A DNA stretch of 60,744 bases, taken from positions 1-60,744 of the forward strand of contig JBLMZW010000210.1 of the NCBI GenBank assembly GCA_050259035.1. The letters run 5' to 3'. This stretch comes from JBLMZW01 sp050259035. Its GTDB lineage: Bacteria; Bacillota; Syntrophomonadia; Syntrophomonadales; DTU052. Made by a program: the position numbers and the translations under genes. The notes beneath the pieces were generated by a model. It saw only the letters and a list, made by a program, of their open reading frames with translations, had not been told where the DNA came from and made no database searches. Shown here piece by piece: positions 17,169 to 26,399 of the stretch. Numbering within the stretch: the stretch's first letter is position 1; the number at the start of each line of letters is the position of its first letter.

Positions 17169-17963
17169 ATGCGTAAACTCTTTAGATTGATTCCCCGAAC
17201 ATTGATTGTTCTATTTATTCTGTTTTTGGTCCTGGTAAATAATTTTTCGGCAGTGGCGGCGCAAATCGACGTGCCACAGCCTACGACGGAATTATACGTT
17301 CTTGATCAGGCCGGTGTATTGAACCAGGAAACCAGAACCAAGATTATAAATGCCAGTGAGGAACTGCAACGTGAAACTAAAGCCCAGGTAGCGGTGGTGA
17401 CACTTAGCAGCTTAAACGGTAATTCACTTGAGGAAGTATCTTTAGCTATACTGCGCAAGTGGGGACTGGGTGACCGTGAACTCAATAATGGGGTACTTAT
17501 CCTGGTCGTACCCTCAGAACATCAATCTCGAATTGAGGTGGGTTATGGTTTAGAGGGGGCTCTTCCTGATGCCAGAACCGGGCGAATTCAGGATGAGTTC
17601 ATGATCCCTTTTTTCCTGCAGGATAACTATAACGAGGGTATAATAAACGGTTACTCGGCAGTGGTGCAGTATGTAGCCCGTGAGTACGGCGCAACCATTA
17701 ACACTAACGATATGACCGCGAAGACTCCCGTTAAACAGACCCAGCAACAGATACCTGCCTGGAAAATAATTTTGGGCGTAATAGGTTTCATGTTTCTATA
17801 CTGGCTGGATAGACGATTTTTAAACGGGTTCATCTTTGGTATGCTGCTGGGGATGTTTTTGCGCGGCGGTTTCCGAGGCGGCTCCGGTGGGGGCTTCGGT
17901 GGAGGAGGCAGCTTCGGAGGCGGCGGGTCCGGCGGCGGAGGCGGCAGCAGCCGGGGCTGGTAA
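17169..17963 (+). CDS. TPM-domain (YgcG/TPM_phosphatase-like) membrane protein with Gly/Ser-rich tail
   Basis: The 264-residue protein has a signal peptide (about 1-31), a TPM domain (about 45-175; YVLDQAGVLNQ, VGYGLEGALPD), a membrane segment (about 200-232), and a C-terminal run almost entirely of Gly and Ser. The TPM domain faces outside. Family members are linked to photosystem repair or acid phosphatase activity in plants, but the bacterial role is unclear. It forms a pair with the LemA gene. AAGGAGG precedes the ATG. Confidence 0.92.
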   Translation: MRKLFRLIPRTLIVLFILFLVLVNNFSAVAAQIDVPQPTTELYVLDQAGVLNQETRTKIINASEELQRETKAQVAVVTLSSLNGNSLEEVSLAILRKWGLGDRELNNGVLILVVPSEHQSRIEVGYGLEGALPDARTGRIQDEFMIPFFLQDNYNEGIINGYSAVVQYVAREYGATINTNDMTAKTPVKQTQQQIPAWKIILGVIGFMFLYWLDRRFLNGFIFGMLLGMFLRGGFRGGSGGGFGGGGSFGGGGSGGGGGSSRGW

Positions 17964-17991
17964 TCGAACAATAAGGCAAGGAGATTAATAA

Positions 17992-18432
17992 ATGCAATAT
18001 CGCGAAAGTCACTTAGGCAGAATTATCGTTGCCAGTATTGAGCATGGTGATGACCTCCTGGTGGAATTGAGCAATATTGTTGCTAAAGAAAAGATTAATT
18101 CAGCGGTTGTTTTATTATTGGGGGCCTTGAAAGAGGCTTCGGTTGTAGTGGGGCCAAAGGAATGCACTGTGCCTCCTGTACCGGTTTGGAGAGAAACTAA
18201 TGACGGGCGTGAGATAATTGGTATTGCCACGGTATTCAAGGACGAAAACGGTGAGCCGTCAATTCACATGCACGCTTCTCTGGGGCGAGGGGACAGCGTT
18301 CTGACCGGGTGTATACGTAAAGGGACAGAGGTTTATCTCTTAGTTGAGGCAATACTGTTTGAAATCGAGGGAAGCGGTGCACTGCGGCTCTTTGATCAGA
18401 CTAAAGACCTGAAATTGCTGGGATTCAAATAA
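17992..18432 (+). CDS. PPC-domain (DUF296) protein
   Basis: The 146-residue protein is one PPC/DUF296 domain (HGDDLLVELSNIVAKEKINSAVVLLLGAL, IHMHASLGRGDSVLTGC). In plants this domain sits in AT-hook proteins. Bacterial copies are small trimeric proteins of uncertain function, perhaps metal- or nucleic-acid-binding; conserved His residues in IHMHASL fit a metal site. It starts 28 bases after the TPM gene and may belong to the same operon. Confidence 0.9.
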   Translation: MQYRESHLGRIIVASIEHGDDLLVELSNIVAKEKINSAVVLLLGALKEASVVVGPKECTVPPVPVWRETNDGREIIGIATVFKDENGEPSIHMHASLGRGDSVLTGCIRKGTEVYLLVEAILFEIEGSGALRLFDQTKDLKLLGFK

Positions 18433-18561
18433 AATCCTCCATGGCGGCCAGCATATACCAGCAGGATTCAGAGATGTTATAATAGAATTCCTACAATATT
18501 CGGTTAAATTATAAAAAATTTTTAAGCCTGTAATAGATGGCTTAATACCGTGGGGTGAATT

Positions 18562-20832
18562 GTGATAATGTCAAAACCCGTACATACCAGGTTAGTCAGT
18601 ATTGGATTACTGATCTGCTTTAGCTTGTTTTTCCTCAGTTACCAGCCGGGAACTATGGCCTCAACCACTTATAGAATTCTTGGAGACGTACCGAAATATT
18701 CGGATGCGGAATTTGTAGATTCATACACTCCCAAGGAAATGGCTACGGTTAAAATAGTGGCATCGACCAAAGACACTTTTGTTGCGCAGAATCTTGATTA
18801 TTATTATGCCGAGTTTAGGTTACCAGGTGATTTCTATTTCGAAACGGTGGGTAACTACGAAAATGATGACGAGATGGACAACGATATCGTCATCGAAGCG
18901 GAAAACGGGTTTAGCGATCCGAATAGTATCTATTTGGTGCCGACCAGGCCTGACCGGGAAAATCCTGGCCACTATCGGGCCTTTGAAGTAAGGGTTACTC
19001 CTATGACTAGCCCAAGCACTACACCGGAAATGATTATTTATTTTAACCGGGTCTATGTCCCTTACGGAGCGAGCGGTAATGTTACGGTAGAAGTAACTCC
19101 GGACGAGACGGCTGCTTTTTCTTCCGGTACCATAAACATTGCCTCAATAGAGCAGGGAAAACTTCAGCTTAAAGTAGAGGAACCCCGGTTTATAGAACCC
19201 GGGACTTCAGAAGTTGGCCCGGTAACTGTAACTGAAAACCTACCCGGTGCTTTTCAATATCTTGATTATACGCTTTCACCCGGCTATAGCTGGATTCTTG
19301 ACAGCTTGTACATAGAACCTACTCTGGGTCTAAAGATAGATACCAATGGCGACGGCCTATATAATAAAGAAGATTTTCAGACCGAGCTTTATACCAGCAA
19401 GTTTGGTGACTCGGTCCTAAGAATTTCTTTGAATGGTAAATCCAAAACCAAAGGAACCTTTAAATTTGGGGGTTATATAAATGTTGAACCGGATGCCCCT
19501 ATTGGAGACGTTAATATAACTGTTGAAGGCGAATCTGACCCATCACCGCTTACTCTTAAACTCGGAACTCATACCGAATACAAGACTGTAATGTCTGCCG
19601 GGACCGCTCCTACCCTTTACCCGGGCCGGGCTGACCAGAATATTGCCGAAATAACCATAACCGAAAACACCCCTGGGACACTTCTGACGGAGAGGGAAAT
19701 TTCCTTGGAATTACCCCAGTGGGCGCAATGGAGCAAGGTGCCCAAAGTTAAGGCGGAAAACAGCGATGGTTTAATGATTGGAGCGCCTTACTTAACCGAA
19801 GAAAACCGTTGCCTGTGTGTACCCATCCTGGGAGAAGGAAACGAAAAGGCAGGGAGAATCAGGATATATGATGCCAAGGTCAACGTCGGGCTGGATGGCA
19901 ACGGTGACTTAAAAGTCACGGCAGTAGGAACCGCCGAGGTCTCTGGTGAAGCCGTCGTGGGAAAGGTGAATGCACCATTAACCATTACCGCAAAGTCAGT
20001 TCCACAGCTTTACCTGGGCAAGGGCTCTCAGGCGGCTGGTGATATCGAAATAAAAGAAAGCGCCGCCAGAGTATTACTAGTAGGCGAGCTCTGGTTAGAC
20101 TTTCCGGAAAATATTTACCTTCCCGAACGCCCCAAAGTAACGGTTACCGGAAACCTTAGGGTGGAAGATTCGTTCATGGTAACTGACCCGGGGGGATTAC
20201 ACCGTTTGGTTATCCCGATCACTAGATCCAGTTATACCTCGGCAAGTACGATAACGGTAAGTGGCATTAACTACATGGTAGACCGGGTAGTTGTCCAGGG
20301 TGATGTTAAGGTCAAGATTGGTGGACCGGCGCTTGATGAAGTTGCCAAGCAAGCCCCCCTTGATCTTAACAGCGATTTTTTAATTGAAGTAGCCAACGCT
20401 ACGATTGGCCTTCAGCCTGGAAGCCCGGGACAGATTCCAACTGAAACAAAGAAAGTAACTGTAGTCTTTAAAATCGATGATAAACAATACACGGTTGATG
20501 GGACTGCAAAATCAATGGATGTGGCCCCATATGTGGTGAAAGGGCGCACTTTCGTGCCCCTACGCTATGCCGGATTGGCGCTGGGTATTCCCGATAAGGA
20601 TATAACCTGGGATCAAACCACAAAAATTGCCACGCTTTGTGCCAAGGATGCGGTTATAAGGGTTCCGATCGGACAAATGGCTATCTATCGCTGGGAAACT
20701 AAAATTCCTATAGATGTCCCTGCTCATATTAAAAATGCCAGGACCATGGTTCCATTACGTGCTATCTCGGAAGCATTTAAAGCGGATGTACAATGGGACT
20801 CCGTAAACCGTACTGTTACCATAACTTATTAA
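18562..20832 (+). CDS. Secreted protein with C-terminal copper-amine-oxidase-N-like domain
   Basis: A 756-residue protein with an N-terminal signal sequence (about 10-32). A long beta-rich body (about 35-620) has repeated ENTPGT-type and ITVTGN-type segments that look like Ig-like repeats. The C-terminal domain (about 640-756) is of the Cu_amine_oxidN1 type, with the pattern VKGRTFVPLRY..., ARTMVPLRAISEAF and ending VTITY, common in secreted proteins of anaerobic Firmicutes. The start is GTG at 18562 or ATG at 18568. Probably a cell-surface structural or adhesion protein; the exact role is unknown. Confidence 0.85.
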   Translation: MIMSKPVHTRLVSIGLLICFSLFFLSYQPGTMASTTYRILGDVPKYSDAEFVDSYTPKEMATVKIVASTKDTFVAQNLDYYYAEFRLPGDFYFETVGNYENDDEMDNDIVIEAENGFSDPNSIYLVPTRPDRENPGHYRAFEVRVTPMTSPSTTPEMIIYFNRVYVPYGASGNVTVEVTPDETAAFSSGTINIASIEQGKLQLKVEEPRFIEPGTSEVGPVTVTENLPGAFQYLDYTLSPGYSWILDSLYIEPTLGLKIDTNGDGLYNKEDFQTELYTSKFGDSVLRISLNGKSKTKGTFKFGGYINVEPDAPIGDVNITVEGESDPSPLTLKLGTHTEYKTVMSAGTAPTLYPGRADQNIAEITITENTPGTLLTEREISLELPQWAQWSKVPKVKAENSDGLMIGAPYLTEENRCLCVPILGEGNEKAGRIRIYDAKVNVGLDGNGDLKVTAVGTAEVSGEAVVGKVNAPLTITAKSVPQLYLGKGSQAAGDIEIKESAARVLLVGELWLDFPENIYLPERPKVTVTGNLRVEDSFMVTDPGGLHRLVIPITRSSYTSASTITVSGINYMVDRVVVQGDVKVKIGGPALDEVAKQAPLDLNSDFLIEVANATIGLQPGSPGQIPTETKKVTVVFKIDDKQYTVDGTAKSMDVAPYVVKGRTFVPLRYAGLALGIPDKDITWDQTTKIATLCAKDAVIRVPIGQMAIYRWETKIPIDVPAHIKNARTMVPLRAISEAFKADVQWDSVNRTVTITY

Positions 20833-20872
20833 AAGAGCACGAAGGGACCAAAAATAACCAATAAAATGAATT

Positions 20873-20910
20873 AAAGCCTACCGATCTATAATAGTCGGCA
20901 GGCTTTTTAT
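20873..20910. terminator. Bidirectional intrinsic terminator
   Basis: AAAGCCTACCGA (20873-20884) pairs with TCGGCAGGCTTT (20895-20906), with one mismatch, and is followed by T residues on the plus strand and TTTAATT on the minus strand. It lies between convergent genes, so it probably ends both. Confidence 0.85.
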
Positions 20911-20992
20911 TTCTCCGGCTCAAAGTTATGGTTAACTTTGGCCATTATACCTTACAAAAGGTGCTGGCTAAGGCCTTAACTATTAACGACAT

Positions 20993-21922
20993 TTAAATAA
21001 CTAAGCGAGTCCTGATAAAAGTACAAATTTCGGCCATGGCCTGGGTTGCTTCTGGAAACAGGGGAGCCATGGCAGGATAGCAGTGAAACATCCCTTTGCC
21101 CACATTCAGTGTGACCTCCACCCCTGCGGCCCGGGCTTTTTCCGCAAAACGTCTTGAGTCATCAAGCAGAGTTTCATCATCACCGACAAACATAAGCAGT
21201 GGCGGCAGTCCGGCGAGGTCTCCAAATAGAGGAGATATATACGGGTGAGCCGGGTCCGTATTTCCAGCATAGTGCTTAGCGAAAGCGGGTGCGCATCCCG
21301 GCGGAGACAAACATACCTTTGCTTTGGTTATATATGACTCACCAGAACAGGTATAGTCGGTCACCGGGGAAAATGCCACGGCGGCAGATGGTAAAGGAAG
21401 ACCACTGTCACGGATGGCTAGTAAGGCTGCCAGAACTAAACCGCCACCAGCTGAATCCCCTAAGAATACGATGTTTGAAGGCAGGTAGCCTTTGGCTAAT
21501 AGCCATTTATACGCCGATAAGGAATCGTCGACGGCGGCCGGAAACGGGTTTTCCGGGGCCAGACGATACTCGAAAAGCAGTGTTTTTATGCCGCAGCCTT
21601 TAGTGAACTTGGAGACGATTGCACGATGGGCATTACAGGTACCAGATACATAGCCTCCACCATGAAAATACAGAATTACTTTATCCTCAGGAGCTCCAGA
21701 TGGAATAAGCCATTCACAATAAATTGATTCAATGTCTAAAGGCTTAACTTGAATCCCTTCGGGGAGTTTGCCAAACTTTCCGGCCCCATTCTCCACCTGC
21801 TGCCGAAATTTTAAAACCGCTTCGTAAGTATTCCAATCGATGGTTTCCTTTTTGAAATCTAACTGCAGCAATCGCCGATTTTTCATAAGAAACTTTATAA
21901 GTCGAGCTTGAACACTAGGCAT
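20993..21922 (-). CDS. Alpha/beta hydrolase, hormone-sensitive-lipase type
   Basis: The 309-residue esterase has the oxyanion motif FHGGGYVSG, the nucleophile elbow GDSAGGG, an Asp in FVGDDETLLDD and a His in GMFHCYP, the full catalytic set of the HSL family. Likely substrates are short-chain esters or acetylated compounds. The frame opens at 21928, but GAGGTG abuts that ATG and favours the ATG at 21922. It lies 18 bases after a TetR gene on the same strand, which suggests TetR-controlled expression. Confidence 0.92.
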   Translation of the reverse strand: MPSVQARLIKFLMKNRRLLQLDFKKETIDWNTYEAVLKFRQQVENGAGKFGKLPEGIQVKPLDIESIYCEWLIPSGAPEDKVILYFHGGGYVSGTCNAHRAIVSKFTKGCGIKTLLFEYRLAPENPFPAAVDDSLSAYKWLLAKGYLPSNIVFLGDSAGGGLVLAALLAIRDSGLPLPSAAVAFSPVTDYTCSGESYITKAKVCLSPPGCAPAFAKHYAGNTDPAHPYISPLFGDLAGLPPLLMFVGDDETLLDDSRRFAEKARAAGVEVTLNVGKGMFHCYPAMAPLFPEATQAMAEICTFIRTRLVI

Positions 21923-21939
21923 TTGCATTCACCTCATTT

Positions 21940-22557
21940 TTATTGTTTTGTAGCCCAGTCAATAAAAATATCCACGCATTTTTCTACTGCTTCGGTAATG
22001 TCATAATTGTCCGGTTCCATATAGAACTGTTTAACGGATTCCACAAAAGCAAATTCGAACAAATCCCGGACAATATGCTTGGGGTAATCGGTACGTATTT
22101 CTCCGCTTTTCTGTCCTAATTCAATAATCGCGCTTTCCAGAAAATGCAGCCCGCTTTTCACACTGTCGTCCTGGTGCAAAGAGGCCATCTTCTGCATCCG
22201 ATAGACCGTATATTTTTCATAAAATTCCTTATTGTCTTTTATCCCTTCTATTAACTGAGTAAAAACTAAAACCATACGCGACCTGGTATCCGGTAATTGT
22301 TTTAGATCTTCAATTCTACCCGGGTGTTTCTCTCGAAAGGAGCGTTTCATTATTTCGTCAATGATAGCTTCTTTAACCGGAAAGTAATTGTATAAAGTGC
22401 CTTTGGCTATATCAGCCTCCAGGGCAATCTGTTCCATGGTTGTATTATCAACCCCCTGAGCTTTAAACATTTTCAAAGCGGCGTCTAATATATTTTGTCT
22501 GGTTGCTTCCTTTTTTCGCTCGGTTCGGCTTTCCGCTGGTTCACTATTGTAATTCAT
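21940..22557 (-). CDS. TetR-family regulator (leftward)
   Basis: The 205-residue protein has the TetR N-terminal HTH (about 15-62): ILDAALKMFKAQGVDNTTMEQIALEADIAKGTLYNYFPVKEAI. The rest is a helical ligand-binding and dimerisation domain. AAAGGAGG precedes the ATG. It probably represses itself and the esterase gene, using the dyad at 22585-22620. It resembles the divergent TetR across the intergenic region, which suggests an old duplication. Confidence 0.93.
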   Translation of the reverse strand: MNYNSEPAESRTERKKEATRQNILDAALKMFKAQGVDNTTMEQIALEADIAKGTLYNYFPVKEAIIDEIMKRSFREKHPGRIEDLKQLPDTRSRMVLVFTQLIEGIKDNKEFYEKYTVYRMQKMASLHQDDSVKSGLHFLESAIIELGQKSGEIRTDYPKHIVRDLFEFAFVESVKQFYMEPDNYDITEAVEKCVDIFIDWATKQ

Positions 22558-22584
22558 ATATAACCTCCTTTCGACTGATTTGCA

Positions 22585-22662
22585 TTTTGCACACTGTACC
22601 GAATTAGACGGTGTACAAAACCATCCTGCGTATAAAGTATTAAACTTTTATAGGTTTGTCAA
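22585..22662 (-). promoter_or_regulatory. Promoter and operator of the TetR-esterase unit
   Basis: On the minus strand TTGACA (22662-22657), 17 bases, TACTTT (22639-22634) make a good promoter. Downstream, TTTTGCACAC (22585-22594) and GTGTACAAAA (22611-22620) form an inverted repeat with one mismatch between the start of transcription and the TetR gene, a likely operator that would block elongation. Confidence 0.6.
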
Positions 22663-22719
22663 TAGAAATTTTAAGCGGTACCTATTTTCAAGAGTTTAAA
22701 TATTAATCGGGATTATATT

Positions 22720-22735
22720 AACTAAAATATTAGTT
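22720..22735 (+). promoter_or_regulatory. Palindrome upstream of the rightward TetR gene
   Basis: AACTAA (22720-22725) and TTAGTT (22730-22735) form a perfect 6-bp dyad with a 4-bp spacer, about 85 bases before the second TetR gene. It is AT-rich and could be an operator. No strong promoter is obvious beside it. Confidence 0.35.
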
Positions 22736-22819
22736 GCTTAAAAACAGTCAAAACAATAAAATATACTTATACTAATATTATAATGAGTACAGTAATGAAC
22801 AAAGTATAGGAGGAGTTAA

Positions 22820-23449
22820 ATGAGCTTATCTAAACCCAGCCGAACTGATAAACGTAAGGAAGAGACCAAAAATAGAATAACGGAAGTTGCTATGGATTTA
22901 TTTATTAACCAGGGCTTTGATCAAACAACAATTGATCAAATAGCTGATGCTGCAGATGTTGCAAAGGGAACTATTTATAACCACTTTCCAGAGAAAGAAG
23001 CAATTCTAAGTGAACACATACAGCGAGTAATTAACGAACAAGGGCCCGAGATTATTAGCAATCTGCGACAGTTACCCGATACCAAATCACGTTTGATAGC
23101 CGCGCTGACAAAATCGCTTGATTGGATGCAAATAGACTTAACGAATGATTTATTTGAAAAATACTTTACTTACAAGATGTCTAAGGTGGTTCCTGCCCTA
23201 AAGGGTGAAAACACTAACATCAGCACCGGATTCCGCAGCGTTTTAGAGAGTATTCTGGAAGTGGGAAAAGAATCTGGTGAGATCAGAAAAGATATAGATA
23301 GTTCATTGCTCGCAGCCCAACTTGAATTGAATCACATTATTGTTGCAGTTTTTTGGGTGATGCATCCGAATATGTCATCCATATACGAAACCATACAAAC
23401 CAATGTTGAGTTATTTCTAAACGGAGCCAAACAAAGTAACACGATGTAG
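22820..23449 (+). CDS. TetR-family regulator (rightward)
   Basis: The 209-residue protein has a TetR HTH at about 17-62 (AMDLFINQGFDQTTIDQIADAADVAKGTIYNHFPEKEAIL) and a helical effector domain. AGGAGG precedes the ATG by six bases. It is 29 bases before the dikinase-like gene and probably controls the whole four-gene unit up to the methyltransferase. Its inducer is unknown. Confidence 0.93.
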   Translation: MSLSKPSRTDKRKEETKNRITEVAMDLFINQGFDQTTIDQIADAADVAKGTIYNHFPEKEAILSEHIQRVINEQGPEIISNLRQLPDTKSRLIAALTKSLDWMQIDLTNDLFEKYFTYKMSKVVPALKGENTNISTGFRSVLESILEVGKESGEIRKDIDSSLLAAQLELNHIIVAVFWVMHPNMSSIYETIQTNVELFLNGAKQSNTM

Positions 23450-23478
23450 AGTATGAAGTTTAATCGAGGAGTATGGTC

Positions 23479-26109
23479 ATGGCAGAACATGAGGACATAT
23501 TGTACTATTGGCCCGATGCGTTCCAGGCAGGACCTTCTAAGCTTGGAGGAAAGGGTTGGAACCTTTCCAGATTAGACCGGTATGGGTTTAATATTCCAGC
23601 CGGGGGTGTATTATCGGCAAAGGTATATCAGTCTTTCATAGAGGAAAACGGTTTAAAAGAAGCTATAGATATACTGAGTCAAACATTGACGAGCGAAACC
23701 ATGGACAGTGAAAGGGCTGGAACCAGTCTTTTAGATTTAAGAAACAGAATTAGAAATGCCCCTATTTCTCCCTTTGTTCTATGTGAATTATTCAGCGCTC
23801 TAAATAGATTGGGTATACTAGAAAAACCTTTGGCAATTCGATCCTCGGCTACTTTAGAAGACACTGCTCAAACATCCTTTGCCGGGGTTCACGATTCATT
23901 TTTAAACGTACGAGGCAAAGAGGCCATTATCACTTCCATTAAGGGGTGTTATGCATCACTCTGGACTTCAAAGGCAGTCGCTTACCGCATCAAGATGGGA
24001 ATATGCCATGATAAAATCATTCCTGCCGTTGTAATTATGGAAATGGTGAACGCAGTATCAGCCGGGGTGGCTTTTACCTGTGACCCGATAACCGGCCGAG
24101 AAGATATTATCGTAATAAACGCCAATTTTGGTTTGGGGGAAAGTGTAGTCAGCGGTAACGTCGAACCTGACGAATACCGTCTTGATTCCGCTCCGCAAAT
24201 CAAAGAAAAAAGAATCGGTTCCAAGAAAGGTGTAACGACAGCCTCGGAAACCGGCGGAACTGAATTTTTAGAGGCAGATGGATTAGCTAATCGTCAGACT
24301 TTGAGTGATACTGAAATTTCTAGACTTGGGGGATTGGTTCGAAGGGTTTATGATGCCCTATCTAACCATGAACAACATCAAGATATTGAATGGACTTACG
24401 ACGGTAAGGATTTCATTATAGTACAGGCTCGGCCATTAACCGCGCTGCCCAATTATACCTTTGCGGCTCTTAAAAACCAACCAGTCATTTGGTCCAATGC
24501 CAACTTACGTGATGCCTTGCCCATGGTTCAATCAACTCTCAATTGGAGTTTTTCACAGACTTTACCTGAGGGTTTTGATTATGAGCTATTTGGGATGAAA
24601 AGCCCACCCGGGCTTAGAAATATTAAGCTATTTCAAGGCCGCGCCTATTTCAACCTGTCCATTCAACAATGGGTTTTTTTTGACGCTTTTGGTATAACAC
24701 CAAAACAAATCAATGAAACCCTGGGAGGATACCAACCGGAAATCAATGTTGATGTCAAAAATCCTTATCGGGGCATTGCGGGTCTAAAAAGGCTTCGGCG
24801 TATTTTGAAGCTAGCCACTATAGGCCGTCAGGCGAAAAAGAACGCGCCTCAATCCTTTTCCGAAGTTGACCGGTTCGCCGAGAACTTCTTTAAAGAGAGC
24901 CTGGGGAAACTTTCGGATCATGACCTGATAGCGAAGTTTGATGCGATAAGATCTGCTATTGAGAATTTTACCCCAGTGCTCTTTGCCTGCAATTTTGCAG
25001 CTGACATGAATCCCTTGGTTAAAATATTAAATAAGTATTTCCCGGAGCAGGGGGCAGCCCTGGCGAACAACTTAATGATTGGCAGAGGAGAGATAACCAG
25101 CGCGGAGCAAGGTTACCGCCTGGTAGAATTAGCTGAAATAGCCCGGAATGATGATTCTGCCAGAAGATTCATTGCGCGGAAAAACAATTATTTGCTTTGG
25201 GAAAGTGAACTGCCGGAAGAATCACCATTTAAACAAGCATTTAAAGAATTCTTGATGGAATTCGGACACCGGGGAGTTTACGAAATGGATATTATCAACC
25301 CCCGATGGCGCGAGGATCCATCATACCTATTGAACAACATTGCCGATACATTAGAAACCGCTGACCTGAACTTAATTAAGGACCGGCAAAGACAAATGGC
25401 CGAAAATGTATGGCATGAAATAAGGGATAAAGTTTCGCCTTCGCGCATTAAAACAATTGAAAAATCGTTAGAACAGGCTGTTGAAGGAATGAAACTCAGA
25501 GAAGCGGCCAAATCTGAACTGGTTAAACTATACGGGGTTATGCGTCATTTTGCTCAAGAGGCCGGGCGACGTCTGGAAGCCAGCGGTATTCTCAAAGAAT
25601 TTTCGGATGTCTTCCATTGTACATGGAACGAATTAAACTCTCTCCTTCAGAACGATTGGAATGGGCAGGGTTTTGAAAATCTGGTCTCTGATCGCAAGAT
25701 AAAAAGAAAGGAATGGGAGGATATTTCGCCCCCGGATTACTATATTGACGAGATGCCGCATGTTACTGAACTCTCCATGGGCAACCCGGGCAATACCCTG
25801 GTGGGCATTGGAGTATCGGCCGGTAAAGCCTCTGGCAGGGCAAGACTACTTAATCACCCGTTCGAAGGTAGAAGACTGCAGGCCGGAGAAGTGCTGGTAG
25901 CCCATTCTACTGATCCGGGATGGACTCCCCTGTTTTTAAAAGCTTCCGCTATTGTAGTTGAAACCGGGGGGCTGGGGTCTCATGGTTCCATCGTAGCCAG
26001 AGAATATGGTATTCCCTCTGTGGCTAATATACCAGGTGTAATGCATACTATTGAAGACGGGCAACACTTGGTTGTGGATGGAAACACAGGCAAAGTATAT
26101 ATCCAATGA
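23479..26109 (+). CDS. PEP-synthase-like dikinase, resembling rifampicin phosphotransferase
   Basis: The 876-residue protein has an N-terminal ATP-grasp-type domain (about 10-320; KLGGKGWNLSRL, RSSATLEDTAQTSFAGVHDS, IEWTYDGKDFIIVQARPL), a long middle region, and a C-terminal swivelling domain with the phospho-histidine H835 in GGLGSHGSIVAREYG. The PEP/pyruvate-binding TIM barrel of true PEP synthase is missing. This three-part layout and length match rifampicin phosphotransferases, which add the beta-phosphate of ATP to a drug. The middle domain has diverged too far to name the acceptor. GAGGAG (23466-23471) sets the ATG at 23479. Confidence 0.8.
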   Translation: MAEHEDILYYWPDAFQAGPSKLGGKGWNLSRLDRYGFNIPAGGVLSAKVYQSFIEENGLKEAIDILSQTLTSETMDSERAGTSLLDLRNRIRNAPISPFVLCELFSALNRLGILEKPLAIRSSATLEDTAQTSFAGVHDSFLNVRGKEAIITSIKGCYASLWTSKAVAYRIKMGICHDKIIPAVVIMEMVNAVSAGVAFTCDPITGREDIIVINANFGLGESVVSGNVEPDEYRLDSAPQIKEKRIGSKKGVTTASETGGTEFLEADGLANRQTLSDTEISRLGGLVRRVYDALSNHEQHQDIEWTYDGKDFIIVQARPLTALPNYTFAALKNQPVIWSNANLRDALPMVQSTLNWSFSQTLPEGFDYELFGMKSPPGLRNIKLFQGRAYFNLSIQQWVFFDAFGITPKQINETLGGYQPEINVDVKNPYRGIAGLKRLRRILKLATIGRQAKKNAPQSFSEVDRFAENFFKESLGKLSDHDLIAKFDAIRSAIENFTPVLFACNFAADMNPLVKILNKYFPEQGAALANNLMIGRGEITSAEQGYRLVELAEIARNDDSARRFIARKNNYLLWESELPEESPFKQAFKEFLMEFGHRGVYEMDIINPRWREDPSYLLNNIADTLETADLNLIKDRQRQMAENVWHEIRDKVSPSRIKTIEKSLEQAVEGMKLREAAKSELVKLYGVMRHFAQEAGRRLEASGILKEFSDVFHCTWNELNSLLQNDWNGQGFENLVSDRKIKRKEWEDISPPDYYIDEMPHVTELSMGNPGNTLVGIGVSAGKASGRARLLNHPFEGRRLQAGEVLVAHSTDPGWTPLFLKASAIVVETGGLGSHGSIVAREYGIPSVANIPGVMHTIEDGQHLVVDGNTGKVYIQ

Positions 26110-26136
26110 AGCATACTGTGCAGAGGAGGTTTCTTT

Positions 26137-26346
26137 ATGTATTTGGCCGTGTGTTTAATCTGTAAAAAAGATTTCGGAATTCCTTATAACGATTTTCGTT
26201 ATCTGGATATTAAATATAAACGTTCTATATATCATACCTGTGATGATTGTAGTCACATGATCCAGGACGAAGCGCAAAAGGTAACTGGACTGAACCCGTA
26301 CATGATAGATATTTGGGATAGAATTCTTGCGGGACTGGCTAAATAG
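26137..26346 (+). CDS. Small Cys4 zinc-finger-like protein
   Basis: The 69-residue protein has CLICKK near residue 6 and CDDC near residue 35, a likely structural zinc site like that in the small YlaI/DUF2197-type proteins. GAGGAGG precedes the ATG, 27 bases after the dikinase stop, so it belongs to the TetR-dikinase operon. Function unknown. Confidence 0.75.
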   Translation: MYLAVCLICKKDFGIPYNDFRYLDIKYKRSIYHTCDDCSHMIQDEAQKVTGLNPYMIDIWDRILAGLAK

Positions 26347-26399
26347 TCGATTGTTAAAAGCTAAAACATTACAGGAAGATTCCGAAAGGGGAGAATGGA

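Noticed and set aside
17651..18012. Proline-rich minus-strand ORFs opposite the TPM gene
   Set aside because: Mirror of the glycine codons of the real gene.
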